From: Nitrospiraceae bacterium
Lineage (GTDB): Bacteria > Nitrospirota > Nitrospiria > Nitrospirales > UBA8639
Assembly: GCA_003523945.1 (NCBI GenBank)
Contig: DOFS01000535.1
Span: 1 to 21,999 of the forward strand
DNA: 21,999 nt
Direction of reading: 5' to 3'
Shown here in pieces: positions 7,585 through 16,080 of the stretch. Every line of letters begins with the position of its first letter. Positions within the stretch are counted from its first letter, which is position 1. A program made the position numbers and the translations under genes. The notes beneath the pieces were generated by a model. It did not search any database, was not told the DNA's origin, and saw only the letters and a program-made list of their open reading frames with translations.

Positions 7585-8610
7585 GTGAGCCCGACCGCAA
7601 GTTCCATCAAATCGTTCAAACATTTTCGAGACGCTCTCTATGCCTTTCGATTGCCAAGGATCATTTTTTCCGCATTAGAGCTAAATCTGTTTACCAGGAT
7701 GGACGATCGCAGTTGGACGATTCCTGAATTAGCCAAACGTGTCCGCGTGAGTCAACGTGGCCTCGCAATTTTGTGCCGGAATCTTGCCAGTGTAGGGTTA
7801 TTGGTCAGGTCAGAATCGGAATATCATCTTGCCCCTTTTTCTAAACGCTATCTCCAAGAAACCAGTCCGGACTATCGAGGAGACTACCTGCTGCTCATGC
7901 AGCGTCAATGGAATGAGTGGTCTCATCTGACGGAAAGCATTCGTATCGGTCGGCCGCTGGAAAGCAAAGAACCTGAAACCACCGAATATCGACGGTCATT
8001 TTCCTGGGCCATGCATCATCGCTCTATTCAGCCGGCTAAAGATGTGGCACAACAGGTTTCTCTAAAAACGGCTCGCTCTCTTTTAGACTTGGGCGGTGGA
8101 CCAGGGACATATGCCCTTGCCTTTTTAGCGCAAAATCCGAGACTTCACGCCACCGTAATGGATAGACCGGCGGCACTGGATGTCGCGCGTATGCTGGCCG
8201 AACAGACTACTTCCGGTGCCCGCTTAACCTATCAGTCGGGGGATTTTTTAACAGAACGAATTTCAGGTACGTATGATGTGGTCTGGTATTCCAATGTTCT
8301 CCATATCTATTCACCGGCAGATAACCAGAAGATATTTAAAAAAATTAAACGAATCCTCAACCCTGGTGGTCGGCTTCTCATTCAAGACACTTTTTTAGAC
8401 GATCCAAATGAACTTCAACCTCTTGAATCCAATCTTTTTGCCGTTTCTATGTTGCTTTATACTGAGCGGGGCAATACCTATTCCGTACCTGATGTTCGAG
8501 AGTGGCTTCAACGGGCTGGACTCACTCGTTCACGGGTTCTTCATCTAAAAAAGGGAACAGGAGATTGGGATGGCCAACTGATTGAAGGACGTCCTCGGCG
8601 GTCCGGGTAA
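7585..8610 (+). CDS. SAM-dependent O-methyltransferase, COMT-like with winged-helix dimerisation domain
   Basis: 341 aa from a GTG start; no ATG fits, and an in-frame TAG at 7531 limits extension. The SD is poor. Residues 10-90 form a helical/winged-helix domain (ALELNLFTRM, TIPELAKRV, LAILCRNLASVGLL) as in plant-COMT, acetylserotonin and crtF/bchU-type enzymes. The Rossmann methyltransferase domain follows: motif I LLDLGGGPGTYA (166-177), acidic D193 in VMDRPAAL for the ribose, YQSGDFL, DVVWYSNVLHIYSP, and LNPGGRLLIQDTF. The common catalytic NVLHDW is NVLHIY here, so the catalytic base is uncertain. The substrate is unknown, perhaps a small hydroxylated or aromatic metabolite. No pathway genes surround it; it converges on the histidine kinase. 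Confidence 0.85.
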   Translation: MSPTASSIKSFKHFRDALYAFRLPRIIFSALELNLFTRMDDRSWTIPELAKRVRVSQRGLAILCRNLASVGLLVRSESEYHLAPFSKRYLQETSPDYRGDYLLLMQRQWNEWSHLTESIRIGRPLESKEPETTEYRRSFSWAMHHRSIQPAKDVAQQVSLKTARSLLDLGGGPGTYALAFLAQNPRLHATVMDRPAALDVARMLAEQTTSGARLTYQSGDFLTERISGTYDVVWYSNVLHIYSPADNQKIFKKIKRILNPGGRLLIQDTFLDDPNELQPLESNLFAVSMLLYTERGNTYSVPDVREWLQRAGLTRSRVLHLKKGTGDWDGQLIEGRPRRSG

Positions 8611-8758
8611 CGGTTTTTTATGACTTCTCAAACTTCAATTCCCTGTACCCCCTACAGTCTAATTATGGCTTGTTTTCAGAGTACTTCCCTCTTGTGGTTT
8701 TTAAAAGAAACACGCTTGGTTTGAATACACAGAGCGAACCGTTCAGGAGGTATTTCAA

Positions 8759-10936
8759 TCAAGATTGCCGGTGTTCAGACTTTGGCGCCACACCCTCAGT
8801 GAGAGAAGCTGATGTGGATGTTGGGAAACTTGGGAGATTTACAAGAAACGTGGCGCCCCCGCCTCTCACACTTTGTACCTCAATACTTCCCCGATGTTCT
8901 TGAATAATTTGGTGAGCAATTGCCAACCCCAAGCCTGTCCCTTCATGTTCCTGACTCAAATGTTTTGTGGTGAAAAATGGATCAAAGATGTGCTCTACGT
9001 CTTCAGGATCAATCCCTTTTCCGGTGTCTTGAATGTCCACTTGCACCCAATCCTTTGCCAAGCCTGATCCAATCTTTCGGGTTCGCACTGTTAACACGCC
9101 ACCCTCTGGAAGCATGGCCTCCACCGCATTAAAGAACAGATTGAGGAATACTTGCTTTAATTGTTGCCGGTCGGCAAATACCCTGGGCAACCCATGTGCT
9201 AAATCGGTTTCGACAACAATCAATTCATGAGAGGGCCGAATTCTGAGCGTGTACAGACAGGATTCCACAATATCGTTGAGATCTTCTTCTTTGAGAAACG
9301 GTTCCATCGGTTTGGCATAGTCCAAGATCTCCCGAGTCAGCCTTTCAATTCGAAACACATCTTCTTTGACGACCTTACTGAATCGAACGAGAAACTGCTC
9401 ATCATCCTTCCGCTCGGGTGCCAGATCTACAAAGGCTTTGATTGACGTCAGGGGATTTCTAATTTCGTGGGCCAATCCGCCGGCCATGGTTTCAAGGGAG
9501 CGAAGCCGATCAGTTCGACGAACTAATGATTGGGAGCGCTTGAGCTCCTCATACAGCAAGGCATTGTCTAACGCGACCGAAGCTTCTTGGGATAAGGTTG
9601 TTAATAAATCCAGATCTTGGGTCGTATAGCCGCCTCCACTTTTCATATTAGGCCCGAACACACAAAATCCTAACAGCCGTGTTTTGTTGACCAAGGGCAA
9701 ACAGACTTCTGTCCCAATGTGAGCCAGTTGCGCAATAACGGCTTCGGAGTCAGAGTTGATGGTAGTAAGTTCCAACTCATTGATGACAAAACAGGACGTG
9801 CCTTGTCTCCACATTTCTAGCAGGGTAGGGGTTTTATTCAAATAGAGGACAGGAAGATCTGTGGTGGATTTTCCAAAACTGGAGACCGGACGATAATCCT
9901 GACCGCTGGAACTTCGTAAATATAAGACGCCCCATTGCAGACCTAATGTGGGACAAATGGATTCCACGATCGTCGCCGTCAAATCTTTTAATTCTAGAAT
10001 CGAGACGAGTGACTTCGAAAAATGCACCACGGTTTCATGTCGGTTATATCGTTCCTTAAACAGTGATTTCGTGATTAAGGTTTTGGCTTCGCGTTTCAAG
10101 GATGATGCGGCAAACACCAGGACAAGCAACACACCCAGTTCCACAAAAGAATAGGCTATATTAAATTGCCCAAAATACAGACTTTGGCCCAGGAGGAGGA
10201 TCGGATAGGCTGGGAAAGCCACCAGTGCTAACAACAGGCTTCCCGTAATGCCTCGTTCAACAGCCGTCCCGAGATCCATGAGCCGGTATCGCAGGAGCGT
10301 ATAAGCCACCACTGACGTATAGACAGTCAGAAGGATTGTCCCGTTGGGGGGGATCTCAATCCCATACCAGAGCGGAAACGTGGTCATCCCTCCTACATAC
10401 GCAATCACAGATCCGATGGTGAGGAGGAAAAATCGTGAGCGTTCAGGTCCCGTCCTGGTCCGTGCTCCTTGATAAAGCAACCACGTTCCGTAAATAGTCG
10501 ATAGACCGAATCCCATCAGATAGGCATGAAAAAACGGTCCAGGTTTCGGCCAAAAGAGAAACTCACCGATATGGTGTACATCGGCCACAAAATAGGAGGT
10601 AAAATTCGCGAAGAAATAAATAAAACTGGCTCCCCATCCAAGACGGATAAGCCATCTATGCCGTTCCACATCATCCAATAAGGTCAGGACATGCCACAGG
10701 TAGGCTGGCGGAAGAAAGATTGCTCCGGCCATTAACAATCGAACAAAGAAAAGGGCAAGATCGTGAGAAGAAGAAAGCTGCCAGGCGCAATACCCATACC
10801 CCCATATGGCGGCAGCTAAACAATATAGAGCATAGGCTTGATGCTTAGGGCAGCGGGGGTTTTTGGCGAAAATAATAAGGCCGGATGCCGTGGCGGCGAG
10901 GCCATTCAGGAGACCACTGAACGCGTAAAAATTCAC
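8759..10936 (-). CDS. Membrane sensor histidine kinase: multi-TM sensor, GAF, HisKA, HATPase
   Basis: 725 aa from a GTG start (an in-frame TGA upstream restricts alternatives; no clear SD). Residues 4-280 carry about eight or nine hydrophobic segments ending in LLRYRLMDLGTAVERGI, a motif typical of 7TM-type kinase sensors such as ComP and PrsK families. A GAF domain spans about 303-460 and ends in EASVALDNALLYEELK. The phospho-acceptor is His490 in GGLAHEIRNPLTS. The ATPase has an N-box (FLNLFFNAVEAM), DTGKGI, FDPFFTTK and GTGLGLAIAHQI. No receiver domain or HAMP is present and no response regulator lies nearby, so it is an orphan kinase. The ligand is unknown; the LuxD-like/methyltransferase fusion upstream on the same strand is a candidate source. 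Confidence 0.93.
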   Translation of the reverse strand: MNFYAFSGLLNGLAATASGLIIFAKNPRCPKHQAYALYCLAAAIWGYGYCAWQLSSSHDLALFFVRLLMAGAIFLPPAYLWHVLTLLDDVERHRWLIRLGWGASFIYFFANFTSYFVADVHHIGEFLFWPKPGPFFHAYLMGFGLSTIYGTWLLYQGARTRTGPERSRFFLLTIGSVIAYVGGMTTFPLWYGIEIPPNGTILLTVYTSVVAYTLLRYRLMDLGTAVERGITGSLLLALVAFPAYPILLLGQSLYFGQFNIAYSFVELGVLLVLVFAASSLKREAKTLITKSLFKERYNRHETVVHFSKSLVSILELKDLTATIVESICPTLGLQWGVLYLRSSSGQDYRPVSSFGKSTTDLPVLYLNKTPTLLEMWRQGTSCFVINELELTTINSDSEAVIAQLAHIGTEVCLPLVNKTRLLGFCVFGPNMKSGGGYTTQDLDLLTTLSQEASVALDNALLYEELKRSQSLVRRTDRLRSLETMAGGLAHEIRNPLTSIKAFVDLAPERKDDEQFLVRFSKVVKEDVFRIERLTREILDYAKPMEPFLKEEDLNDIVESCLYTLRIRPSHELIVVETDLAHGLPRVFADRQQLKQVFLNLFFNAVEAMLPEGGVLTVRTRKIGSGLAKDWVQVDIQDTGKGIDPEDVEHIFDPFFTTKHLSQEHEGTGLGLAIAHQIIQEHRGSIEVQSVRGGGATFLVNLPSFPTSTSASLTEGVAPKSEHRQS

Positions 10937-11000
10937 GTCTAAGACAACGACAGATAATAGATCACGTCAGATCTTTGGCTATGTGCCCACTTCAAGGTCT

Positions 11001-11029
11001 ATTGGACAATAAATGCATGCAGATGTCAA
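11001..11029 (-). promoter_or_regulatory. Candidate promoter of the histidine kinase gene
   Basis: On the minus strand TTGACA (11029-11024) is followed after 17 bases by TCCAAT (11006-11001). The -35 is perfect, the -10 matches 4 of 6. It lies about 65 bases before the kinase GTG. The rest of the 240-base gap upstream of the kinase contains a 12-base palindrome (11154-11165) and no gene. Confidence 0.35.
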
Positions 11030-11153
11030 AAGAAATAATAACTTACGAAGGAAAAACACACCTTCCTGCCTCTTCTTGGCTGGCACAGCTGCGTGCACAA
11101 CATGCCTGAACAATGTCCTATTGAGTTATCAAATTGGGCCGGGCGGCATTTCA

Positions 11154-11165
11154 GGAACATGTTCC
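11154..11165. other. Perfect 12-base palindrome GGAACATGTTCC
   Basis: The dyad lies 11 bases after the stop codon of the LuxD-like/methyltransferase gene and upstream of the kinase gene. No T-run follows on either strand, so it is not a standard terminator. Its symmetry would suit a dimeric regulator, but only one copy was noticed. Confidence 0.3.
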
Positions 11166-11176
11166 CAGAGTAGGTG

Positions 11177-13507
11177 CTAGGCCACCTGTTTTAGGAGCAC
11201 TGGCAGCCGGTTCAGTATTGGCTCCCGTTCTTCATTCTGGATATTCGGCCGTTGCACTTGCGTGCGAGCAGCGGGTTTGTCCATAACAATGAGATACGCT
11301 TGTCCGGCAAACGTTGAAAAAATACCCCCATTTATAGACCCCAGGGTGGCGACGATCGATTGCCATTGCCTTCGATCAAAAAAGCAAAATTGTCCTTCCT
11401 TTTCGGCCTGTCGAATTTTCCCGTAATTATTCAACAAGTCCCGGGCCTCTTCTCGTTGCTGTGGGAGTACGGCATTGCTGACCAGACTCTGATAAATGCC
11501 GGAAAAGTCCCCATTCGGCTTTAAATTAGAAATGACCATTCGTCCACCCGGTGCCAGAACCCGATAAAGTTCTCGCAAGGCCGCGCCTGGATCGTGAACA
11601 TATCCAATCACCAGATTCGAGATAATCCGGTCAAAGCAGTTGTCGGAAAAGGGAAGGGGTTGCCCTACATCCACTTGTGCCCAGGACTTCGTGAGGAAGG
11701 GCGTTGGTAAGGTCGTGGTATTTTCGCCCTCTGTGGTGGCTGAATCCATTGCCTGGTTGGCCCGCTTCAATGCGTCGGGAACGACGTCAATTCCTACATA
11801 TTGAACAGCCTCCTTCAGAAACGGGACTCCACCAGAAATCCTGTTTGAAAGCCTGTTCAGAAAATACAACCCCGCATTACCATTTCCACACCCGGCATCC
11901 AGGAACCGTTGCCCCGGAGTGATGGGGCCTAAGGCATGAAACACATGGTCTAGAAGTTTCACGTAATCTCGACATTGGGCCACCGACTGAAAGTGACCCA
12001 AGTAGTCCTGCCAAAATCCTGTCCCGACATCGGACTCCGCCTGTTGTTGCAGGGAAATTTTTTCCCGTCGGTTTTGTCGCCCAAGGTCTATTCGACTAGG
12101 CTCGTGGATCAGAGCATGAGAAGGATGCTGCGTCATATGCTCCAGGCACTGGGCGATGAGTTGCCTATAGGTTTCACGGGCTGTTTTGGGATTTTCCTGC
12201 AGACGATGTAACGCTTCAGGCACCACGATCCAATTCTCTAGACGTCGGCCCAAGGCATTTCGAAAGGCCTGGAGGTCATCGGGAGCGACCCATGCATCTC
12301 TTCCAGCGGAAACCACGATGACGGGTGAGGTGAGCGATTCCGCGTCAATCCTGGTGTGTTCAAGGGTCACAAATTTGTTGGCAATGGCATCCCCCAAAAA
12401 TTGCTTCCCCACGTTAAAGCCCAAAAAATTCGCCGAGTCAGGGCATTGCCCATCACAATAGCTCGCGAAAAGATCCTCCTGATGAACTGCAGTGGCAGAT
12501 CGTTGAACATTCACAATGCCCATGAGCATGATCAAGAGAGATAACGATGGACATTCAGCTTCGGCTTTAAGAGCGACTCGCGACGCTAAACTTGAGGCCA
12601 CACCGATTGTTGGTGAGTATGGCCACGTGGCCCTGACATAGCGGGTCACCGTTTGAAAATCATCCTTCATTGAGGAAAGGGAAACCTGATAGTGAAGACC
12701 ATCACTCTCGCCAATGTGATTAGTATGGTCATACCGCACAACATGAAATCCATTGCTGGCAAAGTAATACGCCAAGGTTAAGTAATCCCGCTTGGTTTCC
12801 CCGTACCCTGGGGCAATCACGACGACAGGTCGTCCGGCTGGGTTCCCCCCAATCGATCGATCATGGAAGCCACGAATGCGCTGGCCATTAATTTTTTCAA
12901 TGGTAAGGCGGGTACTGTGCACACCAATCTTTTTGGGATTGAGGGATCCAGCCTTGACCTTTTCTTTGCTTTCACGGATAGAAAAAAAAGTAGATGGATT
13001 CGACCCATCAGCTTTTTCAATGTTCCAGGATGAATTGAACGACCCTTCCCATACGTGTCCGCATACCACGAACTCCCCTTCTATAGGCGTTAGGACTTTG
13101 GCGACTGATGAACAATGACCATTGCCATCATTTTGTGTTGAGCAGTGTAGAAGAATATCGGTGGTGCCTTCCCAATCTGTGGCACCAGTTTCCACGCGTA
13201 TGTCTTGAATCACACCCTGGCACGTCTCTAAGGGGTGTTTTTGACCTGAAACACCATATTGCAACTGAATAATCTGAAAAAGTTCTACCGGAGGGAATCC
13301 ATTCAAACGCAATTGCACTTCACCTCCCTGGCATCCGACAAGGTCCCCCGACCAGATTCCGCCCAAACAATGTAATGAGAGCGGCAGCGGCGAAAGCGTG
13401 TGAACTTCAGACAGGTCTCTAGGATCAATCTGCCGGGTAGGCTGTTTTAATCCCTCAGATTGGTTCACGGAGGTCATGCCGAACATTTCGCCTCTAGATG
13501 TGGTCAT
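11177..13507 (-). CDS. Fusion protein: N-terminal unknown region, LuxD-like acyl hydrolase, SAM methyltransferase
   Basis: 776 aa. ATG 13507 has GAGGAGA at 13517-13511; the frame is open 22 codons further but without SD. Residues 40-190 are beta-rich and unassigned. Residues 195-455 resemble LuxD, the myristoyl-ACP thioesterase/acyltransferase of the bioluminescence fatty-acid reductase complex: GFHVVRYDHTNHIGESDG, IGVASSLASRVAL (Ser306), LMGIVNVQ, SAGRDAWV (Asp404), EALHRL (His434). The Ser-Asp and Asp-His spacings (98 and 30) almost equal those of Vibrio LuxD (S114, D211, H241, from memory). Residues 495-745 are a class I methyltransferase with FLDAGCGNGNAG, VGIDVVPDAL, FDRIISNLVIGYVHDP and LAPGGRMVIS. 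No luxC/luxE gene is near. A role in releasing and methylating a fatty acyl chain is inference. No signal peptide. Confidence 0.85.
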   Translation of the reverse strand: MTTSRGEMFGMTSVNQSEGLKQPTRQIDPRDLSEVHTLSPLPLSLHCLGGIWSGDLVGCQGGEVQLRLNGFPPVELFQIIQLQYGVSGQKHPLETCQGVIQDIRVETGATDWEGTTDILLHCSTQNDGNGHCSSVAKVLTPIEGEFVVCGHVWEGSFNSSWNIEKADGSNPSTFFSIRESKEKVKAGSLNPKKIGVHSTRLTIEKINGQRIRGFHDRSIGGNPAGRPVVVIAPGYGETKRDYLTLAYYFASNGFHVVRYDHTNHIGESDGLHYQVSLSSMKDDFQTVTRYVRATWPYSPTIGVASSLASRVALKAEAECPSLSLLIMLMGIVNVQRSATAVHQEDLFASYCDGQCPDSANFLGFNVGKQFLGDAIANKFVTLEHTRIDAESLTSPVIVVSAGRDAWVAPDDLQAFRNALGRRLENWIVVPEALHRLQENPKTARETYRQLIAQCLEHMTQHPSHALIHEPSRIDLGRQNRREKISLQQQAESDVGTGFWQDYLGHFQSVAQCRDYVKLLDHVFHALGPITPGQRFLDAGCGNGNAGLYFLNRLSNRISGGVPFLKEAVQYVGIDVVPDALKRANQAMDSATTEGENTTTLPTPFLTKSWAQVDVGQPLPFSDNCFDRIISNLVIGYVHDPGAALRELYRVLAPGGRMVISNLKPNGDFSGIYQSLVSNAVLPQQREEARDLLNNYGKIRQAEKEGQFCFFDRRQWQSIVATLGSINGGIFSTFAGQAYLIVMDKPAARTQVQRPNIQNEEREPILNRLPVLLKQVA

Positions 13508-13967
13508 ACGTCTCCTCACTTTTTGCTTAAGTTTTTTTACGTAACAATTAGTGCAAGACTTTCCCTGGATCACAAAGGACCCTCACAACTGCATCAGTCT
13601 GTGATGGAAGAGGGGGGGAGAGATGAACGACTTATATTGTTTGGATCATTGATACTGGTGAACGTTCCACCAGGAAGCGCATATCAATTCACCTCTCTTA
13701 GGCATGACACTAGAGCAACCTGGATGCCAGAATGTTCGGGCTGAAGGCGGCGAATTCAATCAGTGAGAAATTCTGCGAAAATACTAGGAAAATTTTTCCG
13801 TAATTTTTGTTTTGAATCATCAGGCTCTTATTTTCCTGTCACTTATCTGTCGATTCACTGACGATCGATTAAGAAGAACGTTGACCTCCTTGACAGCTAC
13901 TGGTTCTTTTTCATTGACACGCTTTCCTCTCCTACCTAAAATTCAAAGAAATCGAGAGGAGGATCGC
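13508..13967. other. Divergent intergenic region, 460 bases
   Basis: It separates the minus-strand fusion gene from the plus-strand EF-G-like gene. The end near 13968 holds a near-consensus promoter, described separately, and three TTGAC-type hexamers (13881, 13890, 13914). On the fusion-gene side only a weak pair is seen on the minus strand (TTGTGA, 17-base spacer, ACTAAT). Open frames here on either strand lack starts with SD sites and resemble no protein known to me. Confidence 0.5.
13914..13942 (+). promoter_or_regulatory. Near-consensus sigma-70 promoter of the EF-G-like gene
   Basis: TTGACA (13914-13919) matches the -35 fully. A 17-base spacer leads to TAAAAT (13937-13942), 5 of 6 for the -10. 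Transcription would begin near 13949, leaving a leader of about 19 bases that contains the SD GAGAGGAGGA (13954-13963). This excludes the longer open frame starting at 13812 as the main product. Confidence 0.7.
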
Positions 13968-16070
13968 ATGCCACACGAATCCGCTCCCACCATCCGCAAC
14001 GTCATCATTGCTTCCTACCCAGGGGCCGGAAAGACCACCCTTTGTGAAGCGCTGGCCTTTTCTTCGGGAACAATTCCAAGCATGGGTAGTGTCCCCGATG
14101 GAAATTCCATTTCTGACTTTGAACCGGAAGAGGTACAAAGGCACCATTCCATCAGCTCTGCCATTTGTCAGTTGGAATGGCAGGGGGCAAGAATCAATAT
14201 CATTGATACTCCTGGAATTAGCGATTTTGCCTTTGAGATTCAATCCTCCCTCATGGCCGTGGATGGCGCTGTGCTTGTGGTAGGAGCCAGTACAGGGCTT
14301 CGATCAGAAATCGAACGAGTCTGGGACCTCATTCAGCAACACGAACTGCCCTGTCTCCTATTCATTAATGAACTGGACAAAGAGCGAGCCGACTATCGCT
14401 CGATACTGGCAGAATGTGAAAAAACATTGGAAATTACGGGCGTCCCGCTTACGATTCCAGTTGGGTCGGAGTCACAACTGACTGGTGTGATTGATCTGAT
14501 TTCCCGGAATCTCATAAGTCAGGTTTCCGGCACGACAAAAGTTCAGCAAACTGGGATTCCCCCAGAATCCCAAGACATGGCGGCTGAGTTCCGGCGTCGA
14601 ATCATGGAACAAGTCGCAGAAACCAATGATCAATTGGTGGAGAAATATCTCACCCAAGGTGAGATCTCAGACGAGGATTTGCGGGATGGATTGACAATCG
14701 GCACATTGGAACGGAAACTTGTCCCGGTGTTATGCGGGTCTGCCACTTGCAATATTGGTACGACAACCTTATTCGATGCGATCAGACAGTTCCTCCCGTC
14801 TCCTTCCGATCGTTCCCGGCTACATCCACACGTCGGACAGCAACCCCAGTCTCATGACGAAAGTCAACGAAATTCTGATCCACACGACCCATTTTCAGCC
14901 TTTGTCTTTAAAACCACCATTGATCCCTTTATGGGACGTTTATCTTTTGTGCGAGTGGTGTCAGGGACCTTACATGCCGATTCAGGATTTTATAATGCCA
15001 CCCGCCAGACGAAGGAGAAGGGCGGACATCTTTTCTTCTCCATTGGTAAAAAGCATCATCCAATCGATCAAGCCCAAGCCGGAGATATCGTGGCAATCGG
15101 CAAATTGAAAGATACTCAAACCGGTGACACGATTTGCGACGAACGACATCCCATCATCTTTCCCAGCCTGAAAATAACCCGCCCCGTCATGTCTTATGCC
15201 TTGGAGGTGAAAAGCAAGAATGAAATTGACAAAGTCAGTTTGGGGCTTCATAAGTTAGTTGAAGAAGATCCTTCCCTGGAATTTCTCCGGAACGAAGAAA
15301 CGAAGGAAATGTTGTTAAGTGGGGTAGGGCAGAGTCACATTGACGCCACGTTGGATAAACTCAGGCGCAAATATGGGGTGGAAGTAAATTTGCACATGCC
15401 GAAAGTCCCCTATAAGGAGACGATTCATCGCATGGCTCAGGCTCAAGGAAAATACAAAAAGCAAACCGGTGGGCATGGACAATACGGGGATTGTTGGCTA
15501 CAAATTGAACCACTTCCGCGTGGGACCGGATTTGAGTTTCACAACAACATTGTCGGTGGAGTCATTCCCAGGAATTTCATTCCCGCGGTAGAAAAAGGCG
15601 TAGTTGAAGCCTTACAACATGGAATTGTTGCCGGGTTCCCCATCGTTGATATTCGAGTATCTGTCTATGATGGGTCTCATCACCCAGTCGATTCTTCAGA
15701 GTTGGCCTTTAAAGTAGCCGGATCAATGGCCCTCAAGCATGCCTTGGAGTCTGCTCACAGCACCCTTCTTGAACCCATCATGTCGGTAGATGTCCTTGTT
15801 CCAGATGATCTGGTGGGAACCGTGATTGGTGATCTGAACTCGCGACGTGGACGCATACAAGGAATGGCCACCAAGGGACACAATCAAATCGTGAAAGCCT
15901 TTGTACCGCTGGCGGAAATGCTGAAGTATGCCCCCTCCTTAACGTCTATGACGGCCGGGAAGGGCAGTTATGTGATGGAGTTTTCAGGTTATGAGGAAGT
16001 ACCGAAGGAATGTCTCAATCGAATAGTGGAAGAGCATAAAAAAGACAAAGAAGCCGTTTCAGCACACTGA
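13968..16070 (+). CDS. EF-G-like translational GTPase (EF-G paralogue)
   Basis: 700 aa from ATG 13968, chosen for its SD GAGAGGAGGA 4-5 bases upstream and a promoter downstream of the longer frame's first Met. The G domain has the P-loop ASYPGAGKTT (15-24), G3 DTPG (80-83) and NELD (134-137) where NKxD is usual. Domain II and the ribosome-binding domains follow, with GQSHIDATLDKLRRKYGVEV, GGHGQYGDCWLQ, and a C-terminal LNSRRGRIQGM typical of EF-G domain V. The whole architecture fits the EF-G-like/EF-G2 family, whose role is not settled; it is not the housekeeping fusA, which normally sits beside rpsG/rpsL/tuf. It stands alone here, divergent from the fusion gene. Confidence 0.9.
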   Translation: MPHESAPTIRNVIIASYPGAGKTTLCEALAFSSGTIPSMGSVPDGNSISDFEPEEVQRHHSISSAICQLEWQGARINIIDTPGISDFAFEIQSSLMAVDGAVLVVGASTGLRSEIERVWDLIQQHELPCLLFINELDKERADYRSILAECEKTLEITGVPLTIPVGSESQLTGVIDLISRNLISQVSGTTKVQQTGIPPESQDMAAEFRRRIMEQVAETNDQLVEKYLTQGEISDEDLRDGLTIGTLERKLVPVLCGSATCNIGTTTLFDAIRQFLPSPSDRSRLHPHVGQQPQSHDESQRNSDPHDPFSAFVFKTTIDPFMGRLSFVRVVSGTLHADSGFYNATRQTKEKGGHLFFSIGKKHHPIDQAQAGDIVAIGKLKDTQTGDTICDERHPIIFPSLKITRPVMSYALEVKSKNEIDKVSLGLHKLVEEDPSLEFLRNEETKEMLLSGVGQSHIDATLDKLRRKYGVEVNLHMPKVPYKETIHRMAQAQGKYKKQTGGHGQYGDCWLQIEPLPRGTGFEFHNNIVGGVIPRNFIPAVEKGVVEALQHGIVAGFPIVDIRVSVYDGSHHPVDSSELAFKVAGSMALKHALESAHSTLLEPIMSVDVLVPDDLVGTVIGDLNSRRGRIQGMATKGHNQIVKAFVPLAEMLKYAPSLTSMTAGKGSYVMEFSGYEEVPKECLNRIVEEHKKDKEAVSAH

Positions 16071-16080
16071 GACAGGAGAG

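Noticed and set aside
8611..8758. Terminator between the methyltransferase and kinase genes
   Set aside because: A T-run follows the methyltransferase stop but the only stem before it is three pairs; no convincing hairpin on the minus strand.
13508..13573. A 22-residue extension of the fusion protein
   Set aside because: ATG 13507 has a well placed GAGGAGA; the extension is Lys/Arg-rich without SD.
13460..13744. A 94-codon plus-strand frame in the divergent gap
   Set aside because: It overlaps the 5' end of the fusion gene on the opposite strand, has no SD and the peptide looks random.
13812..13967. A 52-residue N-terminal extension of the EF-G-like protein
   Set aside because: The consensus promoter and SD lie after 13812, and the conserved part begins with the P-loop shortly after Met 13968.
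14719..15108. A 129-codon open frame inside the EF-G-like gene
   Set aside because: Same-strand shadow frame within a clearly homologous gene, without start signal or family resemblance.
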